64,000 nucleotides of DNA, from NCBI GenBank assembly GCA_933228675.1, contig OW121743.1, positions 93,373,998 through 93,437,997 on the forward strand. The letters run 5' to 3'. The DNA is from Stomorhina lunata (Eukaryota > Arthropoda > Insecta > Diptera > Rhiniidae). Below the pieces are notes generated by a model. That model was not told the origin of the DNA and ran no database searches. It worked only from the letters and a program-made list of their open reading frames with translations. The position numbers and the translations under genes were made by a program. Below, piece after piece: positions 29,001-38,000 of this stretch (the stretch's first letter is position 1; each line of letters opens with the position of its first letter).

Positions 29001-32000
29001 ATTATTAAATATTTAAATATAAATTAAAAATACAAGTTTCATTACAAAAAATGTAATAATTTAAAAAAAAAAAATAAGTATTGTATATTTAATAAAAAAC
29101 CAAATATTATTAAAAAGAAAAATCATGAAAAAAAAACTTAAATGAAAATAAATAGTGTTTTATTGTCTAGTATATCGATTATAAAAATACTTTTCGATAT
29201 AATTTTTTTGTAGAAAATAGTTGATATCAAAGTTTATATAAAGTTTTAATAAACTTTAATATCAACAATTTTCTATTGAATAATTTTATATTAAATATAT
29301 CTTCTTTTTGAAAAAGTTTTTCAGAAAATCTTTTCATCATAAATGTTTTATATTTTGATAAAAAAAAATATTTTTATTCAACATTTGTGATATAAAAGGG
29401 CTGCGGGTAATGTGGTATACCTTTTTTGTTTTTAATTGTCATTTTGCCAGTAAAAATCAACAAATCGACCCAAGTTGACCATATCGTGCATAAAAATTCT
29501 AAAAATTACTCATTAATATTAAGAAAGTTGAGGTTATATACTTAACCTCCAAATATAAAAAGTTCCTATAAAAATACGATTTTATTTTAATTTCCTATAA
29601 AACTAAGAAATTTTTAAAAATTCACTATAAAAAAGGAAATTAAAAAAAACTACTATAAAAATAAAAAAAATTTGAAAAATTTTCTAAATCTAAAGGGTAT
29701 ACCATAATTTATTGTCTTGTACTGGTAAGACGTAAATAAGTACTGAAAAAAAGAGTTACTACTTTTCGAACTTTGGGAATCCATTAAAAATATACAATTA
29801 AAAAATATTCTGGGTTCTGTCTCTGATTGGCCCACTGAATTAAAAACCTATTTAAAATTTTTCTTATCTTTTAGCATTTATCATTTGATATCCGCAAATT
29901 GAATTATTTAAAAAATTAAACCGTACAATTTTTCACTGTTTTCTTATCAAAAATTGTCGGTACTTGAATTAACTACATGAATAAAATTTGCAATTAGGTT
30001 TTCGAAGACAAAATTTTTGTCTACAAATATTATAATAATTATTATTAGTTTGTGTTTAATTGAAAAAAGGCAGGAAACAATACATTAATAAAGAAAAAGA
30101 AATACAGTAGATAAAATTGAAAACAATGCGCTAGATAATTATTATATTAGACAAAAGTCTGTGCAAATAAAAAAAAAGCGAAAACACCAAACGATAACAC
30201 ACCCACAAACCTAATGATAAAGAGTGGACGCGGAAGAAATTTTATATTTTTAAAAAGGTAAATTTTCTAAAAATTTCTTATTTTAATAGGAAACTTTTCA
30301 AAAATTTCTTATATTTATAAGAAATTTTTCAAAAATTTCTTATTTTTATAAAAAAAATTAAAAAAAATCTTGTTTTTATAAGAAAAGTTTCAAAAATTTC
30401 TTGATAAAAATAAGAAATTTTTGAAATATTTCTATAAGAAATTTTTCAAAAATTTCTTATTTTCATAAGAAATTTTTCAAAAATTTCTTATTTTTATAAG
30501 AAATTTTTCAAAAATTTCTTATTTTTATAAAAGAAATTTTTCAAAAATTTCTTATTTTTATAAAAAATTTTTCAAAAATTTCTTATTTTTATTGGAAGTT
30601 TTTCAAAAATTTCTTATTTTTATTGGAAGTTTTTCACGAATTTCTTATTTTTGTAGGAAATTTTTCATGAATTTCTTTTTTTTTATAGGAAATTTTTTAA
30701 AAATTCCTTATTTTTATAGAAAATTTTCAAAAATTTTTTATTTTTACTGGAAGTTTTTCATGAATTCCTTATTTTTATAGAAAAATTTTCACAATTTTCT
30801 TATTTTTATAGGAAATTTTTCAATATTTTTTTTTTTTTATAAGACATTTTTCAAAAATTTCTCATTTTTATTAGAAATTTTTCAAAAATTTCTCATTTTT
30901 ATAAAAAATTTTTCAAAAGTGTCTTATTTATATAAGACATTTTTCAAAAATTTCTTATTTTAATAAGAAAATTTTCTAAAATTTTTTATTTTTATAAGAA
31001 ATTTTTCAAAAATTTCTTATTTTTATAGGAAATTTTTCAAAAATTTCTTATTTTTATAGGAAATTTTTCAAAAATTTCTTATTTTTATAAGAAATTTTTC
31101 AAAAATTTCCTATTTTTGTAAGAAATTTTTCAAAAATTTCCTATTTTTGTAAGAAATTTTTCAAAAATTTCCTATTTTTGTAAGAAATTTTTCAAAAATT
31201 TCCTGTTTTGATAAAAAAATTTTTTAAATTTCTTATTTTAATAGGAAATGTTTCAAAAATTTTTTATTTTCATAGGAAATTTTTTAAAAATTTATTATTT
31301 TCATAGGAAATTTTTCAAAAATTTATTATTTTCATAGGAAATTTTTTAAAAATTTCTTATTTTATAGAAAATTTTTCAAAAATTTCTTATTTTTATAGAA
31401 AATTTTTCAATTTTGTCTTATTTTTATAGGAATGTTTTATAAAATTTCTTATTTTTAAAGGAAATTTTTAAAAGAAATTTTTGAAAAATTTCTTATTTTT
31501 ATAGAAAATTTTTCAAAAATATCTTAATTTTATAGGAAAATTTTCAAAATTTTTTTATTTCTATAAGAAATTTTTTTTAATTTTTTTATTTTTAAAAGAA
31601 TTTTTTTAAATTTCTTATTTTTATGAAATTTTTAAAAATTTCTTATTTTATACGAAATTTGTTATCTATATAAAAAATTTTTAAGAATGTCTGTTTTTAC
31701 ATTTTTTTTAATTTCTTATTTTGATAGGAAATTTTTCAAAAATTTCTTATTTTTATAAGAAATTTTTAAAAATTTTCTTATTTTTAAAGGACATTTTCAA
31801 CTAATTATTATTTTTATAGGAACTTTTTAAAAAAAAGATCTTATTTTTATAGAAAATTTTTAAAAAATTTCTTATTTGTATAGAAAAATTTTAAAAAATT
31901 TTTTATGTTTATAGGAAATTTTTAAAAAATTTCTTTATTTTATAGGAAATTTTTAAAAAATTTCTTATTTTCATAGGAAGTTTTTCATAAATTTCTTATT

Positions 32001-35000
32001 TTTATAGGAAAATTTTCAAAAATTTCTTGTTTTTACAGGAAATTTCTCAAAAAATTTTTGTTTTTACAGGAAATTTCTCAAAAATTTCTTGTTTTTATAG
32101 AAAATTTTAAATTTGTTTAATGGGAAATGTTTTAAAATTTTCTTCTTTTTACAGGAAATTTTTAAAATTTCCTGTACTTATGTAAATTCTTTTTCGTCTC
32201 TATTCTCTGATATTGCCAATATAAATTATCTTCCTATTGAAATGAATCACACATATTGGTTTTTGTTATAATTTCTGTTTTATTTAAAAAACGTTTCTTT
32301 TAATTTAATTTTATTTGTTTAAAATAAACAAATCTGTATGTATAAGGAATAGCAATTTAAATGTTTAATGTCCTATTTTGTTACAGTTTTCATGTTTATA
32401 TTTATTATGTATTTTTGTATTTATTTATTTACTTGCATTATTGTTTGTTTGTTCTTTTTTTTTTGTTTCAAAAATTTCTAATCTTCTAAATTTTATTGCA
32501 AAGTTTTAATTGAATCTTTTTGTATATTTTATTTTTTATATTTAGTTTTTCACTCATGTTTTTTTCTTTAATTTATTTGTATTGTTTTCTCTTATTTAAA
32601 TATTTTTTATTTTTATTTATAAATGATTAATTACAATAATTGTTGTTGTTGTTGAGTTTTTATATATATTGAACTTATATTTTTATAAAAATAATTTATA
32701 CATTATTTAATTATGAAAAATGTATGTATGTATGTGTGTTTGTTCTCTTTTTAAAAAATAAAAATTGCAAGTGGTTATTTATTTATTTCTATTTTTAATT
32801 ATTTTAATTTAATGTGGCTTTGCTCACTTGTGGTTTATTTTCGCAACAAAAACCAAAGGAATAGTTTTGTATTTTTGCATAATTGAGTTCGTTTTGCAAG
32901 ATTTTTTTTATTTGTGTATACAAAAAAAATGGAAAGTCAAGAAGGCATTCGCGTTATTTTAAGATTTTTTAATATAAATGTAAAATGACTAAAAGAAATT
33001 TACATTCAATTTTATGGAAATAGTACATTTTATATTTTATAGACGTATTTCGTATTTACTACTTTTAATTTTTATTATATTAATATTGAATGTATTTAAC
33101 GTTTATCTTTACGTTGATTTTTACGTTGCTGCTGTTTTGATTTTGAAGGAGATGTTGATTTTTCCGTTGATAAATCTGAAAATTAAAATTTTAACAAAAT
33201 TAACAAAAGCTGAATAAAAACTCAGTTCAAATATTAAAATTTTGTAATGAAAAAATTTTTCAATTAAGAAAAAATTATATAGTAAAAATTGTTCTATTTG
33301 TTGCTTCACTAAATCAAAAAAAAAAAAAAACTGTATTACAATTTTTTTTTAATTTCTTATTTTTTTTTTTTGGAAAATTTAAAAAAATCTTACTTTTAAA
33401 TTTCATTATTTTTATAGAAAATTTTTCAAAAATTTCATAGTTTTAAAATAATTTTTCAAAAATTTCTTATTTTGATAGAAAATTTTTAAATTTTTTGTAG
33501 GAAATTTTTCAAAACTTTCTTATTTTTATAGGAAATTTTTCAAAAATTTCTTATTTTTATAGGAAGTTTTTTAAACATTAGGAATTTTTTCAAAAATTTC
33601 TTATTTTTATAGGAAATTTTTCAAAAATTTCTTATTTTTATAGGAAATTTTTCAAAAATGTCTTATTTTTATAGGAAATTTTTCAAAAATTTCTTATTTT
33701 TATAGGAAATTTTTAAAAAATTTCTTATTTCTATAGGAAATTTTTCAAATTTTTCTTATTTTTATAGGAAATTTTTTAACTTTTTTTATAGGAAATTTTT
33801 CAAAAATTCTTATTTTTACAGGAAATTTTTCAAAAAAATTTAAGAAGGTCTTAATCTATAATTCGTATTTATTAGGTCTCGCAATTTAGTTATAATGTGT
33901 GGTTTTCAATCTGTCTTGAGTAAGGGATACTTCTGTTGACTATGGGACAGATTTAATAAAAGTAGGGATAGGATCTGTCTCCTGAAGAGATGGCCTAAAC
34001 AACCATCGAAACGCGTCGAGAAATTAATTGTCCCCACAAACATTTTCTGGCTTTTATCAATTAATTGTCTGTTACATAATTAAATAAATATAATAGATTG
34101 GGATCAAATGCGAATAAATTTTATTTTTGAATAATATTTACATCTCGACAATTTTGTTATTTTTTAAAAAAAAATTAAATTGAAAATTTTTTATCGAAAT
34201 TTTACTCCAAGGATTTTCAGTAATAAATTTTACTTAGAAAAATTCGTTAACAAAATTTTACTTGAAAAATCGCATAAAAATGATCTTCACAAAAATTTAA
34301 ATTAATAACTTTCAATAAAAAAATTTATTAAAAATTCTATATTGCAAAATTTTCTATTAAAAAAAAAAATCACCCAGGGAGTGATTTTAAGTATGTCTTC
34401 CTCAGACCAATATTTCTACGCTTTATATACATCAGCACAAACTTATACTTTTTTTAATTATGAAGGTAGTGAAGGTATAATTAGTCACAAAAATAGTTAT
34501 ACTCAAAATATTAAATACTAACAATTTCTAAAAAAATTTTGAAAAATTATATTTAGTAAATATTTCACATGAAAATTGTACCTTCTTCCTTTTCTGTTTC
34601 CTTTGGCTCCTTAACAGCTTCAAATTTCTCCAAAGTCTTATCTAAGTCATCTTCTTCAATACTTTTGTCCTCGACTCTTTCTTCCCCGTTCAAATTGCTT
34701 TCCTCCCCAACGACTTGCTTTTCACTTTTACTTTCAGTCTCCATGGTCTTGTCATTATCTCCTTTTTCATCCACCTCTGGCTCTACAACCACATGTGCCA
34801 TTTCTTGCATACCATTTACTAACGAATTTATTTGTTCTTCTTCCTTGGCTTCTAAAGCTTGTGCTGTCGTTTCACGCTCAATACGTTCTCGATATTCCCG
34901 CAGACATTTTTGCTCATACTCTACATGTTCTTTATAATACTGATATACAGGTATAACTATCACTGATATATCATCGACTGTGGCTGCTGCCTTACTATCG

Positions 35001-38000
35001 GCCAAACGCCAGTGACCGTAATCGTTAATTTTACCGCGTGCCTTTGCGACCAATTCTTGGGCCACCATAGTATAGCGATGTTTCTCTGTGGGATATTTGT
35101 GCAGTGTTTGAAAAACTGTACGGGCAACAGCATCGTTTTCTGAAACATCCCAAAGACCATCGGTGGCCATGACTAAAATTCCGTAATCACCATCTTCATT
35201 GTTTTCATCTAATAAAAATAATTAATGTTATAATTATATATATATTTTTTTAAGATTGATTTCCTTACCTGGAATGGTTACAATTTTTGTGAGATCTCTG
35301 TAATTTACTTCTGGCTGTGCTGTTAGGAATGGTTTTATTAATGTTCCCGTCGCTATGGCCAATAAATCATGATCCCCAAAACCTCTTGTAACACCTAATG
35401 TACCCAGCAAACGTGAACGTTTTCCTTCACCTGTGACCACAGGCATTTTTAAGTCATCTCTGGTTAAGGTTTTATAGATCCAACCCTTATTGGTGCCTTG
35501 GCGACACAAAATCCTTTGACCCAAATCACGTTCATGTGGCCTTTTGGCATATTCCATGGCAGTATAATATTTACCCATTAAATGTGGTTTATATTGAGCC
35601 ACACCCAATAAGCGTGTCCTTTCTGTTTCGGGTGTATGATCAAAAGAGAAGGGCTCAGGAAATGAACCCTCTGAACCATCATTAAGGTTGGAATTGTTAT
35701 GATCTTGCTTGTTTATTAGTACCTTTCTTTGGCACAAAACTGCCCGACTGTCACCAGCATTGGATACATACATTTTACCATTGATGAATAAAGAAACACA
35801 AGCGGTACAACCGCCAGCATCTCGGTAGCGATCTCGATCTTGTGCTATTAAAGAATCCATATGTATGAAAGCACTTTCTAAGGCTCCAATAATTAATTCA
35901 TCTTTGGATACAGTTCTCTGGAAATGGCTCGGATGAGGAAATGAATTTACAGTTTGTGATTTTGTCAAGGGCGTTATATCTTCCATACCCTCACGGGGCA
36001 AAAGCAATTCAATACAATCGACCAGTTTTTCGTGTAATATATGATGGAATTGATGAGAAGCCGCCAGAGCGGCGCCATAACCAGCATGACCATCAAATAT
36101 ACCAAAATATGTATAGGGTAGATCGGGATATTGGTGTGTGGGATCTGAAAGTACCTGACGACAAAAGGCCCCTTGATCTTCATTCCATTCAGATTTACCA
36201 GAATTAACACATTCTGCATAACCGGTACCCCAGGGTAGCAAACCAATATCTCGGGGTACTATAATGGGTCTGACATTATGATCGGCAGAAGCCTTAAGTT
36301 CATCCGGGGTCAATAACTGCAAAAACGGAGGACGGGCATAGGGAAATTTATCCTGTAACTGTTGTTGCTGCAGCATGCGTTGATGATAGTGGGAGGTGCC
36401 ACGGGAGATATGATGGTCATGGCTTGAGGGCAGCGCTGGTATATCGGGAGCTATAACAGAAGCCAAACGATTCTTAAAGTTGGCAAACATATTGTCACAG
36501 TTCTTTAAGGGATTTCAATGCTACTATTGTTTTCAATATTTGTTTTGATTTTATTGAGGTCTTCTTCCTCCCCTTACGCCCCCGCTATTAAACAAACACA
36601 AGTTTCGCTTATCAACTCCACAAATACACCATATGACGTACTACCAATATAATCGCCAATCCACCAACCACCTTTTAACCTAATAGGCCAGCAGCAGTAG
36701 GAGGGATGAACGTACCAGCGTTTAGTATTTGTTGTTGTTCTTGCACTTGCTCTAACTGAATGTTAGTCAGACGTTTAGATTTTTATCTGGCTTTTTTGTA
36801 TTTATTTTCTAATGTTTTATTTAAAGCCACGTAGTTAAAGTTTCAATAAAACATGTTATCTCTTCTTTTTAATTTATAAATTTTATTTTATTCTTTTAGT
36901 TTTCTTTAAATTACGTTTTACTTTTGCTTAATCAAGAAATCTCTTTGTTGTGTTTTTGTTGTAAAGAAAATCAATACTTTTTCTCGACGATTTCGCTTTA
37001 TTTTAACTTTATATTTCAATTAAAATTATTGTTACTCGTTAAAACAAATGAACTTTTTTTTATTTCTATTAATTTTTTTACAAATTTCTATAAATAATTA
37101 ACGTTTTTCTTGTGTTTATTTTACATTAAACTATAGTAAATTTCCTTAACAATCTTTTACACGTCTATTTTTCTTTATTTTTTTTTTCTTCTATTAATTC
37201 ACCTCAATTGTGTCAAACGGGTTTTGTGTTGGCAAATGTCAAATGGAAAACAGTGTTGTAAGGGGAGTAAAATGGGAAGTGTTGGTTAACGGTTGGTAAA
37301 ACACAAAGTGGTGGGTTTATAACGGTCTTTTTGGCACAGTATAAAGTAAATATAATAAGAACAGTGTGATTTGTTTATATTATAAATAAAATAAAACGTG
37401 ATGTATTTGCAGTGTTGTCAACTCACATTGAAAAAAACACTTTTTGGGGAAACAAATTTAATAACAGTTGTTTCTTTTCGTAACTTATTATAAATTTTTT
37501 ATACAATATTAATGTATATAGCTAAAATTAATAGCTACTTAAAAAAAGTTGAGATAAAAAAGCTGAAATAGGGCTGTAAAAAATGTTAATTGTTTCCATT
37601 AAAGATATATTTTTTTCACTTTATTAAAATGGCAACCTTCTAATTTTCCCAGTATTAATTTTAATTTATCTTTTTTACAGATCTAAAAATGCTGAATTAC
37701 ATGATATTATTATTAAATCAAGCGCCAATGGTTTGGCATTACATCCCGATAATGTCGATCAATATGTCAAGGCCATGTCAATAGCAGGAAGTGAAAAGGT
37801 ATATAAAATAAATAAAGAAACCTTAAAAAAATTTTCTACAAAATTTTTTGGGTACAAAAATTGTTCAATAAAATATTTTTTTTTGATATAACATTGTTTC
37901 TATAGAAAATTTTTTGGATAGAAAATCTTTTTGGATAGAAAATCTTTTTGAATATAAAAATGTTTCTACAGAAAATATTTTTATATAAAAATGTTTTTAT

